From: JAHQVI01 sp963727575
GTDB lineage: Bacteria > Pseudomonadota > Alphaproteobacteria > Rhizobiales > Rhodomicrobiaceae
DNA: 64,000 nt
Direction: 5' to 3'
Assembly: GCA_963727575.1 (NCBI GenBank)
Contig: CAVSIA010000001.1
Coordinates: forward strand, 77,479 to 141,478
A program made the position numbers and the translations under genes. Each line of letters opens with the position of its first letter. Position 1 is the stretch's first letter. Positions 48,677-57,894 of this stretch are shown here, one piece after another. The notes under the pieces are model-generated. The model saw nothing but the letters and a program-made list of their open reading frames with translations, had not been told where the DNA came from and ran no database searches.

Positions 48677-49471
48677 TTAGGTGTAGAGCAGCACCAGCAC
48701 GAATGTCCCGAGCGCGATCCGGTAGAAGGCGAACGGGGCAAAGCCGGTCTTGCTGACGATAGCGAGGAACGGCTTGACCACCAGTAGCGCCGCGACGAAT
48801 GCGGCGAGAAAGCCGACCAGGATCAACTCGGCATCGTCGAAGTTGAGGCTGGCGCGGTTCTTATAGGCGTCATAGGCGAAGGCCGCCGACATGGTCGGGA
48901 TCGAAAGGAAAAAGGAGAACTCGGCCGCCGTCCGCCGCTCCAGGCCGAGAAGCAGGCCGCCGATGATCGTCGCGCCGGACCGGGAAACGCCGGGGATCAG
49001 CGCCAGACATTGCGCGACGCCGACCCAAAAGCCGGTCTTCAGCGGAATGGTGTCGACCTCGCGGTAGAGCACGCGCTTCTGCGTCTCCTCGACGACCATG
49101 ATGACGACGCCACCGATGATCAGCGCGGTTGCGACGACCGTGGGCGTAAACAGCACGCTCTTGATGAAGCCGTGGAGCCCCGCGCCGAGCACCATGGCCG
49201 GCAGAAAGGCCAGCAGGATGAGCAGCGCAAATCGCCGCGCCACCGGATCGGTCGGCAGACCGAAGATCGTGCCGAAAACCTTGCGGAAATAGATGACGAT
49301 CAGCGCCAGAATCGCGCCGAGCTGGATCATCACTTCGAATGTCTGCCCCGGAGGGGCCTTAAATCCGAGCAAATCAACGAACAAAATAAGATGGCCCGTA
49401 GAGGAAACGGGCAGAAATTCCGTCAGGCCCTCGATCACACCGAGCAGCGTGGCGATCAGATAGTTTTCCAT
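48677..49471 (-). CDS. uppP: Undecaprenyl-diphosphatase UppP (BacA)
   Basis: Membrane phosphatase that recycles the C55 lipid carrier for cell-wall synthesis and gives low bacitracin resistance. The 264-residue protein has the family motifs GVIEGLTEFLPVSSTGHLIL and ALIPGVSRSGATIIGGLLLG, plus eight helices. The frame is intact; start ATG 49471. Confidence 0.97.
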   Translation of the reverse strand: MENYLIATLLGVIEGLTEFLPVSSTGHLILFVDLLGFKAPPGQTFEVMIQLGAILALIVIYFRKVFGTIFGLPTDPVARRFALLILLAFLPAMVLGAGLHGFIKSVLFTPTVVATALIIGGVVIMVVEETQKRVLYREVDTIPLKTGFWVGVAQCLALIPGVSRSGATIIGGLLLGLERRTAAEFSFFLSIPTMSAAFAYDAYKNRASLNFDDAELILVGFLAAFVAALLVVKPFLAIVSKTGFAPFAFYRIALGTFVLVLLYT

Positions 49472-49680
49472 AATGCATTCCAGGGTTGGAAACAGGACGG
49501 CACCCGACGCATTGGCCCCCGTGGGAGTGCGAAGTCAAGGGCAGATCGTGCGGCATACGGCGTCTTGCGGCGCTATCAACCGGAACGGTTAATAACGTCA
49601 TGCGTTGGTGGTTGACACAGACCGTTTAAGCTAGAACCGGTAGTGAGCGGACGCCTCGGAGCGTCCGCAATGGGAACGTC

Positions 49681-50163
49681 ATGCTGGATTGGATTTCACC
49701 GGACATCATCTCTTTCGCGGCGTTCGTGGGGCTGGTGATCGCCGCGGCCGCTTTCGGCGGCCAATGGGGCGCCCGTCCCTGGTACAACGCCCTTTCGAAA
49801 CCGAGCTGGACGCCGCCAAACTGGCTGTTTCCGGTTGCCTGGAGCCTGCTCTATCTGATGGTCGCCGTCGCCGGCTGGCTGATCTGGGAGACGCCGCATC
49901 CGAGCCGGAGCCCGCTGCTGACTCTGTGGGCGGTGCAACTCCTTCTGAACGCCGCCTGGTCCTACATCTTCTTCGGCCGCAAGGAAATCGGGCTCGCGCT
50001 CGGCGAGCTGACCGTGTTGTGGCTCACCATCGCCGCCTTCACCGTGCTGTCGTGGAACGTCAATGCCAACGCCTCGCTGCTGTTTGCGCCTTATCTGATC
50101 TGGGTGAGCTATGCCGCCGCCCTGAATGCGGCGATCTGGCGGAGGAACCCTGTTCACGGCTGA
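49681..50163 (+). CDS. TspO/MBR family protein
   Basis: A 160-residue, five-helix membrane protein that binds porphyrins and is tied to stress and tetrapyrrole control in alphaproteobacteria. Motifs: WYNALSKPSWTPPNWLFPVA in helix 1-2 loop, WAVQLLLNAAWSYIFFGRKE and SYAAALNAAIWRRNP at the end. Start ATG 49681. Its ligand set here is not known. Confidence 0.95.
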   Translation: MLDWISPDIISFAAFVGLVIAAAAFGGQWGARPWYNALSKPSWTPPNWLFPVAWSLLYLMVAVAGWLIWETPHPSRSPLLTLWAVQLLLNAAWSYIFFGRKEIGLALGELTVLWLTIAAFTVLSWNVNANASLLFAPYLIWVSYAAALNAAIWRRNPVHG

Positions 50164-50220
50164 GCACTCGCGTGTCTCGCCAATCGGACACAGCGGCGGA
50201 TCGATCGGTGATCACCGCGG

Positions 50221-51393
50221 TTGAAACGCCTTCTTTCAGCGCCAAAATGCGGTAGGCTCATCCGCTCAACAGCATATCGGGGCATCGTCATCGAACCGAA
50301 TTCGCTCAAGCGTCGGGGACGCGGTCGCGCCGGGGCCATCCGCAGGGCCGGGTCTCTTCTGAAACGGCTGGTCGGCAGGCCCGAACGGGCGCACAGCGAA
50401 GCGGTCCCGCCGCCGGACGCTCCGGTTGCACCACTTGCGCCGGCCGATGCGCCGGGCGATCCCGTCATCAAACGCGGCGAGCGATGGCTGACCGAGACTT
50501 TCACCAATTTCGCCGGCGCGCGCCAGTATCGCCTGTATATCCCAAGCGCGTATCAAGGGCAGAAGCTGCCCCTGATCGTCATGCTGCATGGCTGCCAGCA
50601 ATGGCCCGACGATTTCGCCGCCGGAACGCAGATGAACGCGCTGGCGGAGGAGAATGGCTGCTTCGTCGCCTATCCGGGCCAGCCGCGGTCGGCGAACGGG
50701 CTGCGGTGCTGGAACTGGTTCAATCCGCGCCATCAGCATCGCGGGCGCGGCGAGCCCTCATTGATCGCCGGCATCACGCAGCAGATCGTCGAGCGCTACG
50801 ATATCGACGCAAGGCGCGTCTATGTGGCCGGCCTTTCCGCCGGCGGCGCATTGACCGCGGTTCTGGCGGCCACCTATCCCGACATCTACGCAGCCGTGGG
50901 CGTTCATTCGGGCCTCGCCCGCGGTGCGGCGCGCAACGTGCCCTCCGCTTACACGGCCATGCGGCGCGGGGCCGGCGAAATCGCACCCGAAGTGACCTTG
51001 GCCCCCGCCTCGCTCGGCCTGAAACGCCCGGTTCCGATGATCATCTTTCACGGCGACCAGGACGACACCGTACATCCGAGCAATGCCGAACAGGTGCTGC
51101 AACAGGCGTGGCCCCATGCGGGCACCCTGTTCCGCCACAATCGCGTTCAGCGCCGGGTAAGGGGCGGGCACGCCTATTCCCGCACCCGCTATATCGACGA
51201 GCGCAGCCGGTCGGTGCTGGAGTTTTGGGTCGTGCACGATTCCGGCCATGCCTGGTCCGGCGGCGATCCGGCCGGCTCCTTTACCGATCCGCGCGGTCCC
51301 GACGCGTCGCGCGAGATGATTCGCTTCTTCCTCAGCCACCAGCTCAAGCTGAGCAAGGTCGAAGAGACCGTGACCCAGGATGCGGATTCGTGA
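50221..51393 (+). CDS. PHB depolymerase family esterase
   Basis: An alpha/beta hydrolase of up to 390 residues. The nucleophile Ser sits in YVAGLSAGGALTAVLAATYP, the oxyanion region in LIVMLHGCQQWPDDFAAGTQ, the Asp in IIFHGDQDDTVHPSNAEQVL and the His in VVHDSGHAWSGGDPAGSFTD. This is the intracellular PHB depolymerase/feruloyl esterase (LpqC-like) family. No signal peptide is seen. The start is uncertain: TTG 50221 begins the open frame, but the first 80 residues are basic and not conserved. Confidence 0.85.
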   Translation: MKRLLSAPKCGRLIRSTAYRGIVIEPNSLKRRGRGRAGAIRRAGSLLKRLVGRPERAHSEAVPPPDAPVAPLAPADAPGDPVIKRGERWLTETFTNFAGARQYRLYIPSAYQGQKLPLIVMLHGCQQWPDDFAAGTQMNALAEENGCFVAYPGQPRSANGLRCWNWFNPRHQHRGRGEPSLIAGITQQIVERYDIDARRVYVAGLSAGGALTAVLAATYPDIYAAVGVHSGLARGAARNVPSAYTAMRRGAGEIAPEVTLAPASLGLKRPVPMIIFHGDQDDTVHPSNAEQVLQQAWPHAGTLFRHNRVQRRVRGGHAYSRTRYIDERSRSVLEFWVVHDSGHAWSGGDPAGSFTDPRGPDASREMIRFFLSHQLKLSKVEETVTQDADS

Positions 51394-51731
51394 GCGGCCG
51401 CCACTGTGGTGGTTTTGCAGCTGCAGGCGAGCAAAACGCTTCCAACGCGCGCGATTGTCCCTGAAAAGCCAAACATGGCCACGATCTTGCCGCGTCCACG
51501 CAAAGCCACCGCCGCTTAACGTGTCCGCAGTATCATCGATTTCGCGGCCGACCGGGACCCGTAAAGCGTGCCGAAACGAAACGATGTTTTGTGACCGTGA
51601 TCTTGGCAGGTACACTGGCTGAAATTCTGGTCAGGACGTGGCGCATAGCGGCCGGGCGCGGGCGGAGACTGTTGCCAGGCCCCGCGTTGGAGGTTATCGG
51701 AGATGCTGAGCGCATGTCGAGGAGATATTCA
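51394..51731. other. Intergenic region before the DUF2059 gene
   Basis: About 340 bases without a supported gene or named structure. Short open frames on both strands lack family likeness. Confidence 0.4.
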
Positions 51732-52968
51732 ATGAGGTCGGTTTTCACCGCGATCCTGTTGTCGGTCGCGCTCGCTTTTGCCGGTTCTTACGGCCCCGCC
51801 TCCGCACAGCAGCGCCCCGATTCGGAGGCCATGCCGCTTGCCGAGAAGGAGCAGGCGCTCAACAGCTTGCTGCAGAACAACTTCCACAGACTCGCGAATC
51901 CCCGAGATCTACGCCGATCTCCGCTATGCGTTCCGGCAGGTCTATCTGCCCTATATCAGGGAGATGCTGGCCCAGCCGGACCTCCACCCGCTGGAGCCGG
52001 ACGCCGCCGCCAAGCTGGCCCTCCTCGCACCCTTGGTCGAATATTCCTTGAAAGCGGCCGACGAGCTCGACCCCGTTATCGAGGAAAAGCGCGACGAAAT
52101 GTTTGCCGATGCCGCCCGGGTGCTCGCAAAAACGATGTCGGGCGAGGAAATCCGGTTAGCCGCGGAAATCCTGGAGACGCCGGCGGCGCGAAAAGGCTTC
52201 AACGTGCTCTACGCCGTCTCGCGTCTGTTCACCGGCTATAACCACGAAGACATGCGCCGTTCGCAGGAATTGCGCAACTGGACGGCGGACCTGAAATTGG
52301 AGCTGAAGGCAAACCCGTTCGCGCCGAGCGAAGGCCCCCCGCCGCCTCCCGAACGCGTCGCTAAGGCCCAATCGATCGTCACCGACTTCATGCGGATTTC
52401 CCAGATCGACGATATGGTCGGCGAATTTCTTCGCTTCTACAAAGACGTCGTCCTTCAGGTCGACAATTTTACCGACGAGGAACGTGCAACGATCCAGACC
52501 GGCATGCAGCAATTCGAGTTCTACTACAATCTGGGAAAGTCGATGGCGATCGCAGTAGCGCCGTCGGCCCTGGCTTCGGCCCTCGATGACGAGCAACTCG
52601 GCAAGCTCCGTCTGGTGATTCTCTCCCCGGTGCTGGCAAAGAGCTTCGGCATGATCTACACCGTCGTCCGCGAGATGACCTCGTTCACGGTTCCCGACCT
52701 GCAGCAGTTCCGTGCGCTGAGCGATGAGGCCGAGCAGTACAAATCCTCGCGCACCGATGCCGACCGGCAGCGGATCGAGGCCGAATGGGAGCTTCTCGGC
52801 GACAAGTGGCGAAAGATCTTCGAGGACCGCCTGACGCCGGAAACGCGCGAGGGCCTGCAAAGCAGCTTCGATGCCTTCAAAGCCCTGGTCGAAGAAGAAA
52901 AGCGCAAGAAGCAGGAAGACGAAGGCGCGGGTCCGCCGGAAGCGCCGCCGGGGCAGACGCGATTATAA
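51732..52968 (+). CDS. DUF2059-type secreted protein, one frame break
   Basis: The start ATG 51732 has GGAG close by and gives a signal peptide (SVFTAILLSVALAFAGSY, cut near ASAQQ). One extra C near 51905 shifts the frame; the mature protein then reads RYAFRQVYLPYIREML and goes on as about 370 mostly helical residues. The part EFLRFYKDVVLQVDNFTDEE with TIQTGMQQFEFYYNLG resembles DUF2059. The C-terminus is charged (EEEKRKKQEDEGAG). Its role is unknown; the protein should be periplasmic. Confidence 0.82.
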
Positions 52969-53040
52969 TGCGGCGGGGCGGCGGATCGAACGCCGCCGCC
53001 TCTTTGAAACCTTTGGGCTGAAGCGCCGCGACGGCTCCGG

Positions 53041-55056
53041 TCAAGCGAATTCCAGGATCACCGCGTCCACAGCGAGACTGTCGCCGGGCTTGGCCTTGAT
53101 CGACTTCACCGTGCCGTCGCGTTCGGCTCTGAGGATGTTCTCCATCTTCATCGCTTCGACCGTGCACAGGGCCTCGCCGACCTTGACCTCCTGGCCTTCG
53201 ACGACGTTAATCGCGCGCACCAGGCCGGGCATCGGGCAGCGCAGCGTCTTGGAGGTATCAGCCGCCTTCTTCTCGGGCATGATCGCGGCGAGCTCGGCTT
53301 CGCGCCCGGTGAAGACGCGCGCGGGCACGACGACGCCGGCATGGGTAAGCTCGACGCCGTTCAGGATCGGGCGCACCTGCACCGCGATCGGCCTGCCGTC
53401 GAGCGTGCCGTGCCAGACCGATTTGCCCGGCCACCAGTCGAAATCGACCGTGACATCCCGGCCGGAGCCATTCGAGCCGCCGAAGGTCACCGTGAACGGC
53501 TCGCCCAAACGGCCGGCAATGCTGAGGGTCACCCGCTCCTTGCCGAGATCGACGATGCGGGTGTCGGAGAACCGCACCGGCTCGCCCTGCATCTGGCCGG
53601 AAATCTGGCGTCGGCGTTCGTTGGACTGACGATCGATCGAGGCTGCCACGCAGGCCAGCGTCTCCAGTTCCTCGCCCTTCGGCTCGCGCGGCTCGAACCC
53701 GCCGGGAAATTCCTCGGCGATGAAATTGGTCGAAAGATCGCCCGACATCCAGCGCGGATGCTGCATGATCGCGGACAGGAACGGGATGTTGTGGCGGATG
53801 CCGTCGACATAGAATTCATCGAGCGCGCGGCCCATCTCGTCGATCGCCGCCTCGCGCGTCGGCCCGTGCGTGACGAGCTTGGCGATCATCGGGTCGTAAT
53901 AGAGCGAGATCTCGCCGCCCTCATAGACACCCGTATCATTGCGCACGGTGAGCCCGTCCCGCGTGCCCTCGGCCGGCGGCTGGTAGCGGACCAGGCGGCC
54001 GATGGAGGGCAGGAAGCCGCGCATCGGGTCTTCGGCATAGACGCGGGATTCCACCGCCCACCCGTTGATGGTCAGATCGCCCTGCGCAAAGGGGAGCCGT
54101 TCGCCCGCCGCGACGCGGATCATCTGCTCGACGAGGTCGATGCCGGTGATCAACTCCGTGACCGGATGTTCGACCTGAAGCCGGGTGTTCATTTCCAGGA
54201 AGTAGAAATTGCGCTTCTGGTCGACGATGAACTCGACCGTTCCGGCGCTCTCGTAATGGACCGCCTTGGCCAGCGCCACCGCCTGCTCACCCATGGCCTT
54301 GCGCGTTTCGGCGTCGAGAAACGGGCTGGGCGCCTCCTCGATGACCTTCTGATTGCGCCGCTGAATCGAGCATTCGCGCTCGAACAGATAGACGACAGTC
54401 CCGTGCTTGTCGCCGAGCACCTGGATCTCGATATGGCGCGGGTTCTCGATGAATTTCTCGACGAAGACGCGGTCGTCGCCGAACGACGATTTCGCCTCCG
54501 ATTTGGACGAGGTGAAGCCGTCCTGCACCTCCCCGGCGCTCCGGGCAATGCGCATTCCCTTGCCGCCGCCGCCGGCCGACGCCTTGATCATCACCGGATA
54601 GCCGATCTCGTCGGCGATCTTCACCGCCTCGGCCACGTCGGCAATCACGCCGAGATAGCCCGGAACGGTGCTGACCTTGGCCTCATTGGCGAATTTCTTC
54701 GATTCGATCTTGTCGCCCATCGCCCGGATGGCCTCGACATTGGGGCCGATGAAGGCGATGCCCGCCGCTTTCAGCGCCTCGGCAAAGGCGGCGTTCTCGG
54801 ACAGGAAGCCGTAGCCCGGATGGATCGCCTCGGCACCCGTCGCCTTCGCAGCCTCGATGATCTTGTCGATCACCAGATAGGATTCGGCCGCCGGCGCCGG
54901 GCCGATATGTACCGCCTCGTCCGCCATCTCCTTGTGCAGCGCGTCACTGTCCGCGTCCGAATAGACCGCGACCGTCTTGATGCCCATCTTACGCGCCGTC
55001 TTGATGACGCGGCAGGCGATCTCGCCACGATTGGCGATCAGGATCTTCTGAAACAT
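53041..55056 (-). CDS. pccA: Propionyl-CoA carboxylase biotin-containing subunit
   Basis: Carboxylates biotin for transfer to propionyl-CoA by PccB, giving methylmalonyl-CoA. The 671-residue protein opens MFQKILIANRGEIACRVI, has the ATP-grasp glycine loop KASAGGGGKGMRIAR, the block QVEHPVTELITGIDLVEQMI, and a C-terminal BCCP domain with the biotinyl Lys in CTVEAMKMENILRAERDG. Length and the spacer domain between BC and BCCP fit PccA and not the shorter AccC. Start ATG 55056; the upstream open frame is rejected. The partner pccB is not in the window. Confidence 0.95.
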   Translation of the reverse strand: MFQKILIANRGEIACRVIKTARKMGIKTVAVYSDADSDALHKEMADEAVHIGPAPAAESYLVIDKIIEAAKATGAEAIHPGYGFLSENAAFAEALKAAGIAFIGPNVEAIRAMGDKIESKKFANEAKVSTVPGYLGVIADVAEAVKIADEIGYPVMIKASAGGGGKGMRIARSAGEVQDGFTSSKSEAKSSFGDDRVFVEKFIENPRHIEIQVLGDKHGTVVYLFERECSIQRRNQKVIEEAPSPFLDAETRKAMGEQAVALAKAVHYESAGTVEFIVDQKRNFYFLEMNTRLQVEHPVTELITGIDLVEQMIRVAAGERLPFAQGDLTINGWAVESRVYAEDPMRGFLPSIGRLVRYQPPAEGTRDGLTVRNDTGVYEGGEISLYYDPMIAKLVTHGPTREAAIDEMGRALDEFYVDGIRHNIPFLSAIMQHPRWMSGDLSTNFIAEEFPGGFEPREPKGEELETLACVAASIDRQSNERRRQISGQMQGEPVRFSDTRIVDLGKERVTLSIAGRLGEPFTVTFGGSNGSGRDVTVDFDWWPGKSVWHGTLDGRPIAVQVRPILNGVELTHAGVVVPARVFTGREAELAAIMPEKKAADTSKTLRCPMPGLVRAINVVEGQEVKVGEALCTVEAMKMENILRAERDGTVKSIKAKPGDSLAVDAVILEFA

Positions 55057-55163
55057 GGGCGGTCCTTTGGGCAGGCAATCGGTTGTTATACGCGTGTTGC
55101 TTTGCGCCGTTTTACCCTTGACCGCGCCTGAATCGCAATCCCGCAAATCGGCTAACGGGGGAA

Positions 55164-55415
55164 ATGACGGCCGCCGCGCAGCAGCGTATCCGGGGCGGCC
55201 GTTTCGGATTCAGCGAAGCGCGGGAGGCGGCACGAGGCTCGATCGGCGCGACCGAACTCGAGGACGCCTTCCGCGGCTGCAACGATGGGACCGTGATCAT
55301 CTTGAGCGAGCATGTCTGCTACGGGGAGGATTCGCGCCGCTTTGCAGAGCTGGCCCATCTGCTCAAGGGCGACGATATTCGCATCACCGGCCCGGCTCGC
55401 GGCGAGCGCCTATGA
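55164..55415 (+). CDS. Small protein of unknown function, divergent from pccA
   Basis: An 83-residue soluble protein, with ATG 55164 right after GGGGGAA. It reads RGGRFGFSEAREAARGSIGA, then DGTVIILSEHVCYGEDSRRF and AHLLKGDDIRITGPARG. The pattern of alternating strands and helices looks folded, but I do not recognise a family. It ends 60 bases before a palindromic repeat. Codon use agrees with the rest of the genome, which supports a real gene. Confidence 0.65.
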   Translation: MTAAAQQRIRGGRFGFSEAREAARGSIGATELEDAFRGCNDGTVIILSEHVCYGEDSRRFAELAHLLKGDDIRITGPARGERL

Positions 55416-55471
55416 TCATCGCGGCCCCGCGGATCGGGAGCAGATCCGCATTGCGGCTGCGGCCGCCGGCT

Positions 55472-55514
55472 AGAGCCTCATGCGATCCGATCGAATCGGA
55501 TCGCCGGCTCTCGT
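55472..55514. repeat. 43-bp palindromic intergenic repeat, copy 2
   Basis: Begins AGAGCCTCATGCGATCCGAT and ends CGCCGGCTCTCGT; the inner arms CGATCCGAT and ATCGGATCG pair perfectly around CGA. It is 39/43 identical to the copy at 32851-32893. It lies in the gap between the small gene at 55164 and the cytochrome gene. Confidence 0.8.
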
Positions 55515-55589
55515 TTCATGTTTGAGTGCCCGTCCGGCACTGGGCACCCATCGCCGCCCACGATCGAGCGAGCGGGGCGCGCCAACGCC

Positions 55590-55922
55590 TTATTGGGCCG
55601 TCTTGAGCGAAAGGATATAAGCGGCGAGATTGTCCAGCTCATTCTTGGTGAGCTGAACCTCGGGCATCGGTGGGTGCGGGTTGAGCATGAAGCCGCGCAG
55701 CTTGCTTTCCGTAATTCCCGGCTTGTTGGCGATCGCCATGAAGCTCGGGATCCCGGCGGTGACCTGGTCGCGCTTGCTGTCCGGCTCGATGATATGGCAG
55801 TTCACACAAAGCTTGCGCGCGGTCGCCTCGCCTTGCGCAACGCCGACCTTCTGAGCTTGCGCCGGGCCGATCGCCAACGCCAACAGCACTCCCAAACCAA
55901 TCAATACGCGGTGTAGCATCAT
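55590..55922 (-). CDS. Small periplasmic cytochrome c
   Basis: A protein of about 110 residues with a signal peptide (LIGLGVLLALAIGPAQAQ), one haem site ARKLCVNCHIIEP (CxxCH) and a Met ligand in LNPHPPMPEVQLTKNELDNL. It is a class I cytochrome c of the small single-haem kind. The electron partner is unknown. Start is one of two adjacent ATGs after GGAGGG (55922 or 55919). Confidence 0.9.
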   Translation of the reverse strand: MMLHRVLIGLGVLLALAIGPAQAQKVGVAQGEATARKLCVNCHIIEPDSKRDQVTAGIPSFMAIANKPGITESKLRGFMLNPHPPMPEVQLTKNELDNLAAYILSLKTAQ

Positions 55923-55998
55923 CCCTCCATAAGCAATCATGCCCGCTCCAGTCCGGCCTGATCTCTTCAGAGTTTTAGCGCAATTTCGTGGCTGGACC

Positions 55999-56460
55999 CT
56001 AGGCCTTTTTCTCCCAGCGGCCGCGCTCGTTCTGCTGCCAGTAAGTTACGGCGTGACCTTCGGTTTTTGCGGTCTTCCACTGCTCGCGGGCCTTGCCGCG
56101 CGCCATCTCGTCGCGGCCGTCGAACAGATAGACAACCCGCGCATAGCCCCGCAATTCGCCGCAATCCGCCCCGTCGACCATGAAGCGCACCGTGGCGCCG
56201 TTCGGATTGTCCTCGCCGACCGTCAGAAACACCGGCTGCTCGGCGGCGAAGCCGTCGCTCGTGGTGCCATGCGGAAGAAAGCTTTCGTCGCGATAGGTCC
56301 AGAGCAGACCGTCGAGCGCCTCCAGCCGTTCCTCGCTGCCGGCCTGAACGACGGCGCGCCAGCCCCGCTCCAGCGTCTTCTCCAGAAGTCCGGGCAGCAC
56401 CTGGTCGAGCGGCTGGCGTTCGAGCTGATAGAACAGGACTTCCGTCGCCTCGCCGCTCAC
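55999..56460 (-). CDS. holC: DNA polymerase III chi subunit
   Basis: Clamp-loader accessory subunit that binds SSB. The 153-residue protein has VLFYQLERQPLDQVLPGLLE, WTYRDESFLPHG, the block PVFLTVGEDNPNGA and VVYLFDGRDEMARGKAREQW, all standard for chi. It starts at GTG 56460, which overlaps the stop of der (GTGA), so it is translationally coupled to der. Confidence 0.94.
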   Translation of the reverse strand: MSGEATEVLFYQLERQPLDQVLPGLLEKTLERGWRAVVQAGSEERLEALDGLLWTYRDESFLPHGTTSDGFAAEQPVFLTVGEDNPNGATVRFMVDGADCGELRGYARVVYLFDGRDEMARGKAREQWKTAKTEGHAVTYWQQNERGRWEKKA

Positions 56461-57821
56461 TTTTTGCCCCCGGCATAGGGATTGTCGGGTTTGCGCAGAT
56501 GCAGCCGGATCGGCACCGCGCCGAGATCGAACCTCTCGCGCAGGGAATTGACCAGATAGCGCTTATAGCTCTCCGGCAATTCCTCGGGACGCGAACAGAA
56601 CATCACGAAGGTCGGCGGGCGGGCGTTGGGCTGGGTGACGTAGCGCAGCCGGATGCGGCGTCCGGCGACGGCCGGCGGCGGGTGTCCCTCGACGGCTTCG
56701 CTGAACCAGCGATTGAGCGCGGCGGTCGGCAGACGCCGGTTCCACGCCTCATAAACGTCGAACACCGCTTTCATCAGCTTGTCGGTGCCGCGCCCGCTGA
56801 GCGCGCTCACGGGCACGACCGGAACGCCGCGCAGCAGCGGAAGCTGATGGGCGACCGACTCGCGCAATTCGCGCAGGCGGCGGTCGCGATCTTCGGCGAG
56901 ATCCCATTTGTTGATGCCGATGACGAGCGCCCTGCCCTCGCGCTCGGCCAGCGCGGCGATGGTCAGATCCTGCTTGTCGAGCGCGCGGTCGACCTCGATC
57001 AGCAGCACGACGAGTTCGGCGAAGCGGATGGCGTTGAGCGCGTCGCCGACGGCCAGCTTCTCGGCGCGCTGGGCGATGCGGGATTTGCGCCGAAGCCCCG
57101 CCGTGTCGAAGAGCTCGACCTTGCGGCCGTTCCAGGTAAACGGCGTGGCCACCGCGTCGCGGGTGAGGCCCGGTTCGGGACCGGTGATCATGCGCTCCTC
57201 GCCGAGCAGCGTGTTCACCAGCGTCGATTTGCCGGCGTTCGGGCGGCCGATGATGGCAAGCTTCAGCGGCCGGTCGCGCGTGGCGGTCTCGTCGTCATCC
57301 GCGTCGTCGTCTTCCGCGCCGCCCAGTTCGGCAAGCACCTGGCCGATACGCTCATAGAGTTCGCCAATGCCTTGATTGTGCTCGGCGGAAATCGCGACGG
57401 GCTCGCCAAGCCCAAGCTTGAAGGATTCGTAGAAGCCGGCATCGCTTGCCCGCCCCTCGGACTTGTTGGCAACCAGGATGACCGGCCGGCCGGACGCGCG
57501 CACCTGATCGGCGAACTGCTCGTCGGCGGGCGTCAGCCCGGCCCGGGCGTCGATGAGGAACAGCACGAGATCGGCCAGCGCAATCGCGTTCTGGCTCTGC
57601 TGGCGCATCCGCGAGGCGATCGAGCCTTCGGCGGCGTCCTCGAGCCCTGCCGTGTCGATCAGGCGAACGGTCTGGCGCCCGATCTCGACCTCGGCTTCCT
57701 TGCGGTCGCGCGTGAGCCCCGGCATGTCGTCGACAAGGGCCAGCCGCTTGCCGGCGAGACGGTTGAAAAGCGTGGACTTGCCGACATTCGGCCGTCCGGC
57801 GATGACGATAGAGGCGGTCAT
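56457..57821 (-). CDS. der: Ribosome biogenesis GTPase Der
   Basis: Double GTPase needed for 50S assembly. The first G domain has IVIAGRPNVGKSTLFNRLAG and DTAGLEDA; the second has LAIIGRPNAGKSTLVNTLLG, FDTAGLRRKSRI and ININKWD-like GINKWDLAED; a KH-like domain closes with RPPTFVMFCSRPEELPESY and ends NPYAGGKK. An acidic linker (EDDDADDDE) separates the G domains. 454 residues. Start at ATG 57821 (MTASIVIAGRPN). Part of the run YfgM-bamB-der-holC. Confidence 0.98.
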   Translation of the reverse strand: MTASIVIAGRPNVGKSTLFNRLAGKRLALVDDMPGLTRDRKEAEVEIGRQTVRLIDTAGLEDAAEGSIASRMRQQSQNAIALADLVLFLIDARAGLTPADEQFADQVRASGRPVILVANKSEGRASDAGFYESFKLGLGEPVAISAEHNQGIGELYERIGQVLAELGGAEDDDADDDETATRDRPLKLAIIGRPNAGKSTLVNTLLGEERMITGPEPGLTRDAVATPFTWNGRKVELFDTAGLRRKSRIAQRAEKLAVGDALNAIRFAELVVLLIEVDRALDKQDLTIAALAEREGRALVIGINKWDLAEDRDRRLRELRESVAHQLPLLRGVPVVPVSALSGRGTDKLMKAVFDVYEAWNRRLPTAALNRWFSEAVEGHPPPAVAGRRIRLRYVTQPNARPPTFVMFCSRPEELPESYKRYLVNSLRERFDLGAVPIRLHLRKPDNPYAGGKK

Positions 57822-57838
57822 GACAATCGGCAGCAAAA

Positions 57839-57860
57839 GACGGACCGCTAACAGTCCGTC
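57839..57860 (-). terminator. Hairpin between bamB and der
   Basis: Perfect 7-bp stem GACGGAC/GTCCGTC with an 8-base loop in the 73-base gap between bamB and der. It could stabilise or partly end the bamB message; no T-run follows. Confidence 0.4.
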
Positions 57861-57894
57861 GTCACAGTTAGGGGCGGCCGCGATTGCCGCCCGA

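Noticed and set aside
53341..55131. 596-codon open frame on the plus strand opposite pccA
   Set aside because: Antisense shadow of pccA, which has full domain support. Similar shadows lie opposite mmsA (46627-48372), der (56499-57851), pstA/pstB/phoU (19607-21493) and the IS1380 transposase (11567-13222).
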